Assembly (NCBI GenBank): GCA_028641055.1
Contig: CM054057.1
Location: 328,878,482 to 328,942,481, forward strand
DNA: 64,000 bases
Reading direction: 5' to 3'
From: Alopecurus myosuroides
Taxonomy: Eukaryota > Streptophyta > Magnoliopsida > Poales > Poaceae
Positions 12,271-23,000 of this stretch are shown in pieces. Made by a program: the position numbers and the translations under genes. Positions within the stretch are counted from its first letter, which is position 1. The number at the start of each line of letters is the position of its first letter. Below the pieces are notes generated by a model. The model was not told where the DNA came from. It ran no database searches and saw only the letters and a program-made list of their open reading frames with translations.

Positions 12271-13002
12271 GGCCATGCCTGGTTTTCTTCTCAGTAGCAG
12301 CAACAGATTTGCCACCCTTCTTGAAGTTTACCATTGGCTTGCCTTTCTTGCCTTTCTTGAAACTAGTGGTCTTATTGATCATCAACACTTGATGTTCTTT
12401 CTTGATCTCACTTCAGCAGTTTTAAGCATCGAGAGAAGCTCAGGAAGAGACTTCGTCATGCTTTGCATATTATAGTTCATCACGAAGTTCTTGTAACTAG
12501 GTGGCAGAGATTGGAGAACACGATGTATCCCTAGGTCAATGGGAATCGATATTCCCAAGGCTATGAGCTTATCAGCGTACGCAGACATTTTGAGTACGTG
12601 CTCACTAACGGAGCTGTTCTCTTCCATCATGCAGCTAAAGAACTTTTCTGAAGCGTCATAACTCTCAACTGCGGCATGGGTATCGAAAATCATTTTCAAT
12701 TCTCCCATTGTGGCATATGCAGTGTTGTTCTCAAAACTTTTTCGTAGCTCTGGCTCTAATCCATAGAGGATGCCGTAGTGAACTATATTGTGGTCTTCTT
12801 GTTGAGTCAGATAAACATTTTTATCTTCATCAGAAGCATCATCAGCGGGCTGGTCACCTAGAGGTGCATCAAACACATAGAGCTTCTTGCAAGCGGTGAG
12901 GAGAATCCTCAGGTTAAGTGCCCAGTTGGTAAAGTTGCTCCCATTGTTCGCTAATTTCTCTTTCTCCATGAACATATTGAAATTGAAGGTAGGTGGTGCC
13001 AT
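12271..13002 (-). pseudogene. gag: copia gag, N-terminal part (UBN2-type), frameshifted
   Basis: The frame opens with MAPPTFNFNMFMEKEKLAN and the NW motif (NFTNWALNLR, about residues 24-33). It runs through the helical UBN2/gag domain typical of copia capsid proteins, with the LGI..LQSLPPSY..F motif at about residues 149-175. The frame stops after residue 206 at 12382. The next 110 bp continue the same protein in another frame: a lysine-rich linker (TTSFKKGKKGKP) leading to the LARD insertion. A one-base indel near 12405 is the likely break. The zinc-knuckle half of the protein lies on the far side of the LARD, at 2736-2789. Structural role: capsid assembly and RNA packaging, now lost. Confidence 0.88.
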
Positions 13003-14182
13003 GATCTACAACATATTTTCAAAGACTATTTAGACTATGTTTATGATAAATTAAGTTCAAGTTAATTCTAAAATTATCCCATGAACTCCCACTCAAAAAC
13101 AACATCCCTCTTAGTCGTCTTTACTTATTATACGAACCAAATTCACTACACCGAAACCGATCATCACATGAGATGGTGTAGTTGCAAAGGCGAACATCAA
13201 CATGTTCATCATATCATCCATATGACTCATGCTTTACCTTTCGGCTATGTGTTTCGAGGCCATGTCTGTACATGCTAGGCTCGCCAAGTAGAACCGTAGT
13301 ATTGCGTGTGTTCCAAGGCCATGTCTGTACATGCTAGGCTTGAAAACACCCGTTGTATGCGAACGTTGAGTCTATCACACCCGATCATCACGTGGTGTCT
13401 CGAAACGACGAACTTTCTTAACGGTGCATACTTAAGGAAGAACACATTATTATCTTGATATTAAGTGAGAGGGATCATATTATAATGCTACCGCCGCGAT
13501 CTAAGCAAAATAAGATGCATAAAAGGATAAACATCACATGCATGGATAATGTGATATGATATGGTCCTTCTTGCACTTGATCTCCATCTTGTGCATCATG
13601 GCATGATCTCCATCATTCCACCGGCGTGGCATCAAGGTTCGTGGCACCTCCATCTTGATTGTCCATTACAACATATCACATGGATATGATATACAACACG
13701 CAAGCCATAAAAATAAGACACCATATGGCTCCAGCCGGTATGTCAATAATTTACAAAAAATATCATATCATACATAACGTTTGTAACATTGACCATATCA
13801 CATCACATGCCATGCAAAAATAAGTTAGACGCCTCTAATTTATTTTTGCATATTTTACGTGGCTTTGGGCTTACGAGGATAGAACCATTCATACCTACGT
13901 ACAAGAATCACAACGTTGATAAAACATATTTTTAACAACCCTTCGTAGATTAGATCTTAACTATAGTAGGAGAAACCGACACCCGCAAGCCACTTATGCA
14001 ATACAAGTTGCATGTCAGTTGTGGAACAAGTCTCATGTACGTGGACATGTAAAGTTAGTCCGGGCCATTTCATCCCACTATGCCACTAAGATCATAAAAT
14101 ACTCAAAGAGGCAAAAACATGATCATCAACGCCCACATACTCCTATGTGTTCTACCCGTACAATTCATCTACGCATAGATCT
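13003..14182 (-). other. Untranslated leader of the copia element
   Basis: This 1.18-kb stretch lies between the primer binding site and the gag start codon. It has no plausible reading frame. A 24-bp phrase, GGCCATGTCTGTACATGCTA plus GGCT, occurs twice about 59 bp apart (near 13259 and 13318). This may be a local duplication. A packaging signal would be expected somewhere here, but I cannot identify one. Confidence 0.7.
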
Positions 14183-14195
14183 GGCTCTGATACCA
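14183..14195 (-). other. Primer binding site of the copia element
   Basis: On the minus strand this reads TGGTATCAGAGCC, the standard plant complement of the 3' end of initiator tRNA-Met. It sits one base inside the 5' LTR and shows that the element runs on the minus strand. Confidence 0.92.
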
Positions 14196-14196
14196 C

Positions 14197-15847
14197 TGAA
14201 GGGTACGTTGCATAGAAAACAAAAAAAATTCCTACGCGCGATAAACCCGAATGGCCAAGATCTAATCTATGAGATGAAAGGCAATAGGGAGAAAGAGAGT
14301 CTTGAGATAACATACCCTCGAAGATTCAAAGTGGTACGAGATAAAATCTCGTTGTTGGCGTAGTCGTACTCACGCCGACCCCGAGCGAGAAGAAGTGCAC
14401 CGCAATCCGGCGGTGCCTCCGTAAACGGTCACACGTTCAGCTTGATGAAGACTTCCGTTCCCTCGATCCAGCGGGTTGCGGAAGTAGAGGACCCCCATAA
14501 TTCTAGCAGCATGACGACGTGGTGGTGGTGAAAAATCCCACGGCCAGGGCTTCGCCAAGCCGGAGACCATGGAATGGAGCAGCGGGTGGAAGGGAAAAGA
14601 AGTGGGCAAGTGTGTGAAGAAGAGGGAGCCCTCACCATCCTTTTATAGGGGAGGGGGAGGCATCCCAAAGGGAGGGTGCGGCCAGCCATGGGTGCCCCCA
14701 CCCCTTCCTCTCTTCATGTGAGTGGAAGCCCCACTCACACCCACTCAAAATTCCTTAATTTCCCACTTAGAAAATCTAAAGGTTTTTCTTTAATTAATAA
14801 ATAAAACATTTTTATTTCTTTATTTATATTTGTTAATTCCATTAACAAACATTTGCATGCAGCACCTCGAACCATTTGTTAATTCTATTAACAACCATTC
14901 GACGAAAAACCCCTTGAACTATTTCAATTTTCCCCGAAACAATTTCGGAGCTGCCCAAAATAGTCTTTGGTATTCCATATCCTCTCTAACGCTTCATCGA
15001 CCCTTAAGTGTGTCACCCTACGGTTCGTGAATATTACAGACATAATCGAGACTCCTCTCCGATCAATAATCAACAGCGGGATCTGGAGATCCGTGATGAC
15101 TCCTATATATTCAACGATGACTCTCGTGATCGTGTGAACCTTTCAACGTCGTAACGATTTCCCTTTGTCTCGCGATATATTACTTTTCCGAGATCCGATC
15201 ATCGGTATCCACTATACCTTGTTCGATCTCGTTATCCGACAAGTACTCTTTTCTCGTTCCCATGATATAACATCCTTGTGATCATATCACTTGCTTGCAA
15301 GCGATGTCGATGTGATATCACCGAGAGGGCCCTGAGTATATCGATCTGTCATATTGGATGGACAAATACCATTCTTGATCCATGAGCTTCAACTAACACT
15401 TTCCGAATATCTAATTCCACCATTATAGTCACCCTGTTACGGTGTGACGTTTGATGTCATCAAAGTATTCTTTCGGTATTAGTGATTAACATGATCTCAT
15501 GGTCTAAGGAACAATGTTACTCCGAATGTAAGACATAACAACAAAACTAAATGACTTGATCGTATTTTTATACTTAGTTAGGGTTTAAGTTCATCATGTA
15601 ATTCTCCTAATGACATGACCCCGTTATTAACAACATCCAATGTCTATGATCAGAAAACCTTGATCATCTGTTAATCAACGAGTTAGTTAAAAGAGAGGCT
15701 TCACTAGGAACGTTGGTTAGTTTATTAATCACACATATATTAATGTTTCCGGTTAATACAATTCTAGCATGAGAAATAAACATCTATCATAAACAAGGAA
15801 TAACATAATAAACACTTTATTATTGCCTCTCGGGCATATTCCCTTCA
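14197..15847 (-). repeat. 5' LTR of the copia element
   Basis: The LTR is bounded by the inverted 7-mers TGAAGGG (14197) and CCCTTCA (15841-15847), beginning TG and ending CA as LTRs do. The inner edge abuts the primer binding site one base away, which fixes the boundary. The LTR is 1651 bp. A TATA-like CTTTTATAG stretch lies near 14640-14648. No open frame in it looks coding. The matching 3' LTR is outside the window, so the divergence of the pair cannot be estimated. Confidence 0.88.
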
Positions 15848-15852
15848 CATGG

Positions 15853-17205
15853 AACTTTTTTCCTAACTTTTGTTCCCAACTTTTTATTTTATCTCTTTGT
15901 ATTTTTTTTTTCATAATTTTGTTCCTATGTCCATGGAATTCTATTTCTAACTTTGTTCCCATTTTTTTCCTATTTTTGTAGCCTTTTTTGTTCCTACCTT
16001 TGTTCTGAAGTTTTGTTCCTATGTCCATGGAACTTTGTTTCTATCTTTGTTCCCAGTTTTTGTTCCTATTTTTGTAGCCTTTTTTGTTCTTAGCTCTGTT
16101 CCTACCTTGTTCTGAGATTTTGTTCCCAGTTTTTGTTTCTATTTGTGTAGCCTTTTTTGTTTCTAGCTTTGTTCCTGCCTTTGTTTCGAGCTTTTGTTTC
16201 ATATCCATGGAACTTTGTTCCCAATTTTTGTTCCTATTTTTATAGCCTTTTTTTGTTCCTACATTTGTTCCGTGGCTTGTTCCTATGTCCATGGAACTTT
16301 GTTCCCAGGTTTTGTTCCTCTGTCCATGGAACTTTGTTCCCAGTTTTTGTTCCTATGTTTGTAGCCTTTTCTTTCCTACCTTTGTTCCTACCTTTGTTCC
16401 GAGCTTTTGTTCCTATGTCTATGGAACTTTGTTCCCAGTTTTGTTCCTTTTTATAGCCTTTATTTTCCTAGCTTTGTTCCTACCTTTGTTCCGAGATTTT
16501 GTTCCTATGCCCATGGAACTTTGTTACTAACTTTTGTTTCCATTTTTGTCCTATGTCTATGGAACTTTCTTCCTATCTCCATGGAGTTTTTTGTTCCTAA
16601 TTTTGTTTATATGTCAATGGTGCCTTTTGTTCCTACCTTTGTATTCCGAGTTTTTTTTTGTACCTATGTTGATGGAACTTTATTCCTAATATATTTTTTT
16701 CTAGATTTTGTTCCCCTCATTTTTTCCAAACTTTTGTTCCTAGATTCTATCCCTAGTATTTTTGTTCCTAGATTTTGCTCCTAACATTTTTTTTCTAGAT
16801 TTTGTTTCCATCACTTTTGTTCCAAACTTTTGTTTCTAAATTTTATTCCTAGATTTTGTTCAGATTTTATTTCTAAATTTTGTTTGTTCCAAGCATTTGT
16901 TTCTAAATTTTGTTGTAGTGTCCATAGAACTGTTTTTTTATTTGTTCCTTTGTTCCAAAATGTTTGTTCATTTTATTTGAGAAAATTAATTTCACAAACA
17001 TTTTTTGGTTCGTGGATAAAATTATTTTGGTCTCTATGATGTTCCTTTCTGTTCCCTTGTGTACAGTTATTTGTTCCTTCCTTCCGGAGTGTTCTAAGTT
17101 TTTTGTTTGTAGTGTTTTTTTCCTTTTCAACGCGTAGACAAATTTTGTTCCTTTTCTTTCTGTGCTATTTTTTGTCGAGTCATGTTTTTTTTTGCACTTA
17201 GACCC
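15853..17205. repeat. T-rich degenerate minisatellite
   Basis: The stretch is built from diverged copies of TTTGTTCCTATG, TCCATGGAACTTTGTTCCCA and TTTTTGTAGCC. The CCATGGAAC-like core recurs near 15932, 16025, 16205, 16288, 16323, 16418, 16510, 16556, 16579 and 16669, spaced roughly 25-180 bp with many intervals of 80-95. It decays into plain TTTGTTCC-type sequence after about 16700. Both strands show long open frames (for example NKKGYKNRNK repeats on the minus strand), but these only mirror the low-complexity repeat. Confidence 0.85.
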
Positions 17206-17679
17206 TTTTTCGAATGTAATTAATATTTGCGGAGGTATATTATCTCAGTACGTACAGCTGGAAATTTTGCAAGAGCCTGGTAAAAACGGTGACTTTTTTC
17301 TTTAATTCCACTGTACGCGGAATGGCTTGTTACATCATCCATATATCACCAGCAGTAATCAATACTAAATGTGCATACATGCTTGTCTTTTTTCCACCGA
17401 GAGCAAGGAATCCTGCATCCCATGGACTATACGTCCCATGGAGCCATCTCTCATGCATGCGCACTATACGTCCCATGGAGCCATCTCTCATGCATGCGCA
17501 CTGGACGTCCCATAGAGCCAGCTCACATGCATGCGTAAATTTTTATGTCCATGCGTGTGTGATTAGTCTGTAGTGATTAGCTAAAATTAAGTATTAATTT
17601 AGTAATTTGTGATTAGTGTCCGCGCATGTGTGATTAGTGATTTGTGTCCGTGCATGTGTGATTAGTCAGTAGTGATTAG
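17206..17679. repeat. Flank with a 37-bp tandem repeat and GTGTGATTAGT repeats
   Basis: Three copies of a 37-bp unit starting ACGTCCCATGGAGCC begin at 17431, 17468 and 17505, the last one more diverged. From about 17555 to 17679 the phrase GTGTGATTAGT recurs with variants. I see no gene in this stretch. Confidence 0.8.
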
Positions 17680-17978
17680 TAGAAAATTGAGTTAAATACA
17701 CCAGCGGTACCTCAACTTTAGGTCGAACCACAATACGGTAGTAGTTAAGAATACGCTCAATACGGTCACTCAACTTGAGTTGACGCTCAATACGGTCACT
17801 CCTTCACCATACAGCTCCGTATTTTGACCGTTGACCGGTCAAATTAATGGGTCCCACATGTCAGTTCAATAATAATAATAAAACCACTGCTTGTGTGCGT
17901 GCGTGTAGAGTGGTACGCGTGTTTTTTTTGCATGAATGGTGCGTGTGTATTTAATTAAAAGAAGTAATGCATGGTAGG

Positions 17979-18033
17979 GGATTCGAACCAGGGAACACAC
18001 AGCAACGGTAGCACTTTCTAGCCAACTTAACTA
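17979..18033 (-). promoter_or_regulatory. tRNA-like A and B boxes in the MULE core
   Basis: On the minus strand TAGTTAAGTTGG (18022-18033) fits the A box at 11 of 12 positions. GGTTCGAATCC (17979-17989) fits the B box exactly. They are 32 bp apart. The flanking arms do not fold as a clean tRNA by eye, so this is more likely a tRNA-derived fragment or SINE head captured by the MULE than a working tRNA gene. Confidence 0.5.
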
Positions 18034-18399
18034 AACTACTTAGTTGATATTTGGCATATTTAGCCTTTTTTATGGAATATGTGCATGCAAGGTAGGCCCA
18101 CCACCTTTCGGTCCTCGTGTATGTGGCCTTCGCCGTTTGTGGCCTCAAGCCGTTGCACCGGCGGTGGATAACACCCAACAACTCTGCGCCGACGCGCCAC
18201 AACTTCGTTCGCGACCATGCACGGCAAAGACCCCACGCGTGGTGTTCTAGGGCCGACATGCATGCGGCACACAAACTCACGCACATGCTTCATCGGTGAC
18301 TAACGATCCCGGATGACGGTCGGCGCCGCCGCGATCTCTTTGGTCTCGTCTGTGTCTTTCGCTGTCGCCAAAAGGTCGTTGTCGTCACGATTATCTGGT

Positions 18400-18570
18400 C
18401 GCGCACACACACACTCACGCACGCATGCACCATAGCGCAGTACACACGCATGGCACACACGCGAACTCACTACACACACGCACTGAACTCCACACGCAGG
18501 CACTGCACACATGCACACACGCACTGAACTCCACACGCGCGCACTGCACTCCACAGCACTACACACACGC
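18400..18570. repeat. CACACGCA-type tandem repeat inside the MULE
   Basis: Degenerate CACACGCA and GCACTGAACTCCACACGC units alternate over about 170 bp. The long open frames on both strands here reflect the repeat. Confidence 0.75.
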
Positions 18571-18952
18571 ACTCTTTAAATCACTCAAGTACATGCAGTC
18601 ATATTCTTCTGAATAAGTTTCGTTAGACCAAATGGTTATTGGCTTGGTCGTTTTATACACGTACACTTTGGTTACAATGAATTAAATACACACGCACCTT
18701 TCATGCAAAAAACAAAATACACACGCACCACTCTACACGCACACATCGATTTTTTTTATTGAACTGACATGTGGGATCCAGTAATTTGACCAGTCAACGC
18801 GTCAAAATACGGAGTTGTACGATGAAGGAGTGACCGTATTGAACGTCAACTCAAGTTGAGTGACCGTATTGAGCGTATTCTTAACTACAGGTACCGTATT
18901 GTGCTTCAACCTAAAGTTGAGGTACCGTTGGTGTATTTAACTCTAGAAAATT

Positions 18953-19531
18953 TTGTGCCCCGCGCATGTGATTCCGTCGTCTACTCGAGATTCCTGCATG
19001 TGGGTCAACGGATGAGGCCAAGGCAACGACAACATCTGCGGCGCACGTCTGCTTTTGTATCTGCCTTTCGGCCAAACGCGCATTGTGAGATTTTTTTAGT
19101 CCCACATCGTAACTTGAGAGATTTGGACACCAGTTTATATACGGAGACATGCCCACCGGTTTACAACAAGCTCATCAGGAGTAGAGACATTTGTCTGACA
19201 ATTTGGGCCCACGTGGGACAGGACCCAGCGATAACGACACATAGCAAATAAAGTCAAGTAGACATGCGCTGCGTGCGAACGAACGGAACATGGGCCGGCC
19301 CAGGAAGCTCGTCCTTTAGCGAAACGAGTGCAAGGTGACGCGCGAGCGCCAGGGGCACCGACCGCTCGCGTGCTGGCACGGCATGACACATGCTTTAACG
19401 GGCCATAGTGGGCCGGGCCGTGCTGGGCCTGGGCCGACACATTTGCCAGATTTGCTCTCAGGGGGTGTCCACCGTGCACCTAATTCACGCCTATGTTCAT
19501 CTGCACACAATTAGCGCTGTGCCTGACGAAT
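18953..19531 (+). promoter_or_regulatory. Probable ancestral upstream region of the DUF1618 gene
   Basis: This stretch has no gene. The LINE target duplication shows that 19552 was once joined to 47689, putting this DNA directly upstream of the 47778 start codon. It holds a palindromic G-box CCCACGTGGG (19208-19217, ancestrally about 434 bp before the ATG). It also holds a cluster of GGGCC/TGGGCC motifs (19292-19306 and 19399-19435), common in plant promoters. Promoter function is inference. Confidence 0.5.
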
Positions 19532-19552
19532 AAAGAAACCGAGGCCTAGCCA
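19532..19552. repeat. Left target-site duplication of the LINE
   Basis: This 21-bp sequence, starting AAAGAAACCG and ending GGCCTAGCCA, is repeated exactly at 47668-47688. The first few A's may belong to the LINE poly-A tail, so the true duplication is 17-21 bp, typical for LINEs. Confidence 0.9.
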
Positions 19553-19637
19553 ATAGGAGATATTCTGATGGCGGGTGTGAGGCGGGTAGCTCGTTTACTT
19601 GGCAAAGTTTAGTGGCGGGATCCAACTTTCAAGCGTG

Positions 19638-20081
19638 GCTACATCTGGCGGGTTGGGAGTGGTAACCGAATTAATATATGGTCTGATCCGTGGATACCCC
19701 AAAGTGAAAATCGAAGAGTTACTACTCTTATGTGTCTTGCTTTAGTAACTACCGTCGTCGAGTTGATTAATCATATTACTGGCCAATGGGATCAAGAGTT
19801 GATTAATAGCATTTTTAATGGGATGGATGCCCACAGAATTCTACAAATACCTCTAAACATCAATACTTTTGATGATTTTATTGCCTGGAATGAAAATCGC
19901 AATGGAATTTTTACAGTTCGTTCGGCATATCATTTGGAATGGAGGCATCAATATAATGGTCAGACTTGCCGATCTTTGATTCAAGGTATGGCTATTAATA
20001 ACCATATTTGGAAATTTTTGTGGAATCTGAAAGTGTCGGCCAAGGTTAAGATATTTTGTTGGCGGGTTATGCATGGTATAC
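19638..20081 (+). pseudogene. LINE ORF2 remnant: zinc-binding RT tail, first part
   Basis: The frame reads WRVGSGNRINIWSDPWIP, then RRVTTL, then FTVRSAYHLEW and NNHIWKFLWNLKVSAKVKIF. These are hallmarks of the zf-RVT region downstream of plant LINE reverse transcriptases. The preceding bases (19585-19637) give related residues in another frame (SSFTWQSLVAG), suggesting a frameshift. The frame is cut at CWRVMHGIL by the LTR array at 20082 and resumes at 46182. Confidence 0.88.
20077..20081. repeat. Target duplication TATAC of the LTR array, left copy
   Basis: TATAC immediately precedes the first LTR. The same 5 bp follow the third LTR at 46181-46185. Confidence 0.88.
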
Positions 20082-23000
20082 TGTCACATCCCAATTTTGG
20101 AATACCTGTTAACACAGTTGTTTTGCTAATTGCTTGACTAATAAACCTTGGTTGTGTTTGTTTGTGTTTGTTTAAGTGCAACTAAACAAACTTAAAAAGG
20201 ATAGCAAAGCAGTAAGCTAAAAATATTCAACATATTGTTCCAATGATAAAAATATTCAACATATTGTTCCAATGACCTTGGAAATATTTTCTAAAGTAAA
20301 TATTGATCAAAGAGTTTTCCAAAAACATCTTATGAATCTCATACTTGTTGAATATTATTCCAAGACCTAAATTAAGAAAGAGAAAACACTTAATAAAATT
20401 TCCCTAAAAGATTATCAGAAAAAGAGGCATTCTTAAATGTTTCACCAAAATATTATCAAATGTTTTTCCAACCTTGCAAGATTAAAAACAAAGGTATTGG
20501 AGAGCATTGACTTGCTATCTCTAGTCACATAAATATTTTGGCAAAGCATTGTTAAAGAAAAGCCAAGTGCCTTATTAAATAGAAATTCCAATATTTCCAG
20601 AAACAGAAAACTAAAACAAGTTACTATTGGAAACTTTACTCAAATGAGCTGAAATTAATACCATTTCTTCCTTATAACAAATAAGGAACACAAACAAGAG
20701 GATACCAAAAATTGAATCCATTAAAATCCTAAAAACATTGTTTTTCTCCACAGCAACATTTGGGATTTTGAACAAGTTTGTTCTACAAACTTTTTCCAAA
20801 TGCCATGAAATAAATACCACATGCTCTATATCATAAATAAGGATGAAAACCAAAAGGGCATAAGTTTTTGAAGTTTTTAAGTTGCCAAAAACCCCTGTTT
20901 TCTTGACAGCACCTTTTTGAAATTTGAACAAGTGTGTTCTATGAAGTAACACAAAATGACTTGAATTTTATACCACATAAGGAACATATCAAATAAGGAA
21001 TGTGTGCCAAAAATTATCATTTTTGGAAGCTCCTAAGTAGGTTAATAAATTCAATGTCCATTTATGTAAGAATTCAAATTTGAACAACTTTGAATTATCA
21101 AGTTTAGGCAAATGAGCCAATTTTCACATATGTTGTGTATCTATACTAATAAGAATTTTGGGCAAAAGGATTTCAATTTATAACTTTGTTTGCTTAAGGA
21201 AAACATCCATTTTCAGAGAGAAAAGGACCTACTTGTAAAATTGGCAGGGACCAAAATGTGAGCTGAGTCACCTCTTCTTCTTCTTCTTCCTGTAGCTGCA
21301 AGTTGAGGCATGGAAGCCCATGCTCCATTGCCTTCGAGTGGAAGTCTTGCTAGATGGTTAAAACCCCCATGTGCACCTCTGTGGTCTCTACCTGCCCCCT
21401 CTCTCTCCCCCCTCGAACACTCTCTCTCTTAGATATTTTGTTTGCAAACCGAAACCCTAGCTATGGATCGTCGATTCGGCGAGTAGAAGGCTCGCCGCCG
21501 GTAGCCGTTAGCACCATCGTCTTCGCCTTGTCGTGGGTGTGCTCGGTGCACAAGGAATCGGGCCGAAGCACGTCGTGGCGCCCGCGCCATCCAAATCTTC
21601 CCCGAGCCCGACGGGACTCCGGCGACGAATCGCCGCCGCCTCGAGTCTTCTCCGACCACGTCGAGCGTCCACGCACGTCCATGGTGAGCAGGCGCTTCCC
21701 GCCGACCGCTTTCCCCTCTCCCTCTCCCTCTCTAACGTGGCCGCTCCGTGCCCGTGTCCGGCCGCCGCCGCGTCACCGTCGCCGCCGCCTTTCCGGTCGC
21801 TCCCGGGAAGCGAATCATCACTCACTCGGTTGCCCTCGTCGTAAGAAACGTTTAGATGTTTTTATTTCGCAGTTTGGTCGCCGGATTCGCCGGATTCGAG
21901 CTCGCCGGAGGCGTCTCCCGCCGGCGATGGCGTCACGCTGATGTCGTGGTGACGCCAGCGAACCCTTGACCGCGCTGGTACGGTTGAACCTGCCAGTGGG
22001 TCCGCGATCTGCCCGCGTGGCCGCCCGCGTGGCTGGATGGCCCACGCGTCAGCGACTGCAGCTAGATCTGGCCGCGGTAAACTAGATCTGGCCGGCCCAA
22101 GTTTGAATCTGGCCCAAGTCTAGTTTCTTTTTCCAATTCTTTTTCACAGAATTGTACCTGTTTACTTTTGGCTCTAAAAACCTACCTAAAGGATGATTTT
22201 GACCAAAGCAAAATTCACAGATGTAAAGAAACAAATTCTAAACCACCTCCAACTTGTAGATCTACTTTTGGATGAACAGTTTTGAAATGAAAAATGATTT
22301 GGCAACAGGTACCAGAAACACCAAAATGAGCACCATTTTTATTTAACAACTCAGAATGAAGTGAGGCCAATGGCATTGGAAAGCCCTTAAAATTTCCTAA
22401 CAGGAGCAATTAACCTTGCTTCCAAATTCAATGTATTTTTGAAATGGCATGCAATTTGGTAAAACACCAGAGAGCACTTTGGTGATTTTTATAAAATTAT
22501 TAAAAATGATTTTTGATGCAAACTCAATTTTATGGTCTTTTATATGTTTAGAGCTATCCAAACCTATAAGGGTTTAACTTTTAGAGCGTCATATAAAATT
22601 TGGTGGACAGATCTTTGTTTCACCTGTTTCTGCCATTTTGGCATTTTAGTTAATTAATTTGTGTGATGATATTTTTGTGTTGCAATATTGTTTTCTAGCA
22701 TGTATAAGTTGTGTGAACTTGCTTTATAAGTATTACTTAGCTATTTTATCATGTTATAATGTGTGGACTTGAGTTGAGAAGAAATAGGATTTATATTAAT
22801 AGCATATGTACTATCTCTAGTTTATTACTTGCATATAATTTTTGAATGATTAATTTGTGTGCAACAGTGCAAGTGATTGAATTGTTGTGTTGAGATATTA
22901 GATTCAGTACCATGTTGGTACTTATATTTTGTTAGTATCACCTCTGCTAGCTTGCATTTGAGTTGGTATAAAAGCATGAGTAGCTTAATCATTACTATGA

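Larger units (their letters stand above)
1..15847 (-). mobile_element. Degenerate Ty1/copia LTR retrotransposon, split by a nested LARD, truncated at window edge
   Basis: Reading on the minus strand from 15847 down, I see a 5' LTR, a tRNA-Met-type primer binding site, a leader, then gag, protease, integrase and reverse transcriptase in the order PR-INT-RT that defines Ty1/copia. The RNase H end and the 3' LTR lie outside the window. The 2795-12265 LARD interrupts gag and left the 5-bp duplication CTTAG (2790-2794 and 12266-12270). Several nonsense codons and at least two frameshifts mean the element is dead. The CATGG at 15848-15852 is a possible half of its own target duplication; the other half is out of view. 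I did not assign a named family. Confidence 0.93.
17689..18943. mobile_element. Non-autonomous Mutator-like element (MULE) with long TIRs
   Basis: The element is bounded by GAGTTAAATACACC and its inverse GTGTATTTAACTC. It is flanked by a perfect 9-bp target duplication TAGAAAATT (17680-17688 and 18944-18952), the size diagnostic of Mutator elements. Inverted repeats extend about 265 bp inward, to about 17957 on the left and 18681 on the right. The 1255-bp element has no room for a MURA transposase. Its core holds a tRNA-like segment, a GC-rich stretch and a CACACGCA-rich repeat (about 18400-18570). The remaining open frames look compositional. Confidence 0.9.

Noticed and set aside
16157..16784. 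Overlapping open frames rich in Phe/Pro/Leu, and Lys/Asn-rich frames on the other strand
   Set aside because: They are translations of the T-rich minisatellite. The residue periodicity follows the DNA repeat and not a protein family.
17979..18033. A functional tRNA gene
   Set aside because: The A and B boxes fit, but the acceptor and anticodon arms do not pair convincingly by eye. It is kept only as a tRNA-like promoter motif.
18300..18616. Cys/Val-rich and His/Thr-rich open frames
   Set aside because: They are products of the CACACGCA tandem repeat in the MULE.
21354..21941. 195-codon Arg/Pro-rich open frame, with copies at 31459 and 41450
   Set aside because: It lies in the GC island of the giant LTRs. 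The N-terminus differs between LTR copies because of small indels, composition explains the length, and no domain is recognisable.
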